Source: Acetobacter estunensis
Lineage (GTDB): Bacteria > Pseudomonadota > Alphaproteobacteria > Acetobacterales > Acetobacteraceae
DNA: 64,000 nucleotides
Assembly: GCF_011516945.1 (NCBI RefSeq)
Contig: NZ_WOTH01000010.1
Location: forward strand, 1 to 64,000
Direction: 5' to 3'
The first letter of the stretch is position 1. Every line of letters begins with the position of its first letter. Shown here in pieces: positions 63,593 through 64,000 of this stretch. The notes under the pieces were generated by a model. That model searched no databases. It was not told where the DNA came from and worked only from the letters and a program-made list of their open reading frames with translations. The position numbers and the translations under genes are program-made.

Positions 63593-64000
63593 AGGCTCCA
63601 ATATCCTCTCGGAATCGTATTGGCTGCCAGAAGTTGTCCGTCCGGACCAACCTCAAGTGTCATACCACTGTTTTGCGCATAACCAGAACGCCAGCTTGCC
63701 TGACGCGCGGCGATAACCTCCCGGCTGACATGCCAGTCCGAGAGAAAAGGTACGGCACGAAAAGCCACAAGCAAAAGAAGAACAATCAGAAGTCCGGCCT
63801 GTCGAGCAAACCTGAAGGCACATCCTGTCAAACCGCCCAGAGTCAGAATGGCCAGCAGGAACATGCCACTGCGCATAGTGTGATGGCGTTCGCAGCATAG
63901 TATGCCGAACTGATGATAGGCCGAGACGACCGACATGGCGGCCCCACACATCAAGGCGACGAACCAACAGAGCAGAAGTCCTCTCCCCCGAAAGGCAGGT
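63499..64000 (-). CDS. Membrane protein, C-terminal part, cut by the window edge
   Basis: The frame runs open to the window end, so the gene starts beyond it. Three or four hydrophobic segments are visible (such as MFLLAILTLGGLTG and LLIVLLLLVAFRAVPF), followed by a polar 80-residue tail. It is convergent with the GtrB-like gene; by location it may be a GtrC-type membrane glycosyltransferase partner, but no family was recognised. Its last 94 bases overlap the end of the GtrB-like gene. Confidence 0.55.
   Translation of the reverse strand, partial: PAFRGRGLLLCWFVALMCGAAMSVVSAYHQFGILCCERHHTMRSGMFLLAILTLGGLTGCAFRFARQAGLLIVLLLLVAFRAVPFLSDWHVSREVIAARQASWRSGYAQNSGMTLEVGPDGQLLAANTIPRGYWSLQEKDDVPWFASGIMARFGKSSLSVKVGPEP

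Overview
The window is a 64 kb chromosomal stretch of a GC-rich alphaproteobacterium. The gene set points to the acetic acid bacteria (Acetobacteraceae): a Hint-domain surface protein, the leuS-lptE-holA run, a DUF3576 lipoprotein, a permease-free regulatory PTS (hprK-rapZ-EIIA-HPr-EI), both coproporphyrinogen oxidases, a KirBac channel and an RND pump with a NodT-type outer membrane lipoprotein. The genus cannot be fixed from the sequence alone. No rRNA, tRNA, CRISPR array, complete prophage or intact insertion sequence was seen. Most of the window is ordinary chromosome with tightly packed, often overlapping genes.

Layout. 1-4.05 kb: Hint-domain protein with a doubtful 5' end, a strong terminator, and a BTAD/SARP-like regulator. 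4.2-9.2 kb: DUF3576 lipoprotein, leuS, lptE, holA (+). 9.2-11.85 kb: a small accessory patch with paired hairpins, a decayed dehydrogenase fragment, a divergent quinone reductase/HxlR regulator pair and AT-richer sequence with one small ORF. 11.85-14.85 kb: XRE regulator, rhodanese-type sulfurtransferase and cystathionine beta-lyase (-), behind a dyad operator. 15.1-16.9 kb: AI-2E permease and an endonuclease/exonuclease/phosphatase-fold protein. 16.9-20.4 kb: hemN and ompW (-) divergent from an Fe-S FNR regulator; a perfect FNR box precedes ompW-hemN and a near-perfect one precedes fnr. 20.4-27.3 kb: papain-like protein, MTA phosphorylase, hemF, a Tat-exported binding-like protein, a two-domain glycosyltransferase and a RidA-like protein. 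27.3-31.7 kb: the regulatory PTS operon. 31.75-37.3 kb: ilvD, a DXD glycosyltransferase, purF and cvpA. 37.4-43.6 kb: hypothetical protein, GH108 muramidase, YbaK, DEAD-box helicase, sugar-kinase-like ATPase, metW and metX. 43.7-49.05 kb: cytochrome c maturation genes ccmCDEFGHI. 49.2-52.7 kb: YciI, EVE, KirBac, guanine deaminase. 52.8-64 kb: OprO/P-like porin behind Pho-box-like repeats, a Rieske oxygenase, a tripartite RND efflux operon, a Bfd ferredoxin, and a GtrB-like glycosyltransferase convergent with a membrane protein cut by the window edge.

Working together. HprK, HPr and EI keep their catalytic residues, but the EIIA has Gln where the phospho-accepting His is expected; this is the most surprising single observation. 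The FNR/ompW/hemN locus forms an apparent oxygen-responsive module, with oxygen-dependent hemF about 3 kb away. The metX-metW pair and the metC-like/sulfurtransferase operon both serve sulfur amino acid metabolism. I did not find a clearly new multi-gene system; the best leads are the phosphosite-less EIIA, the FNR circuit, the possible ribosome-site-sequestering hairpin at 21.2 kb, the Pho-box-like porin promoter and the XRE dyad operator.
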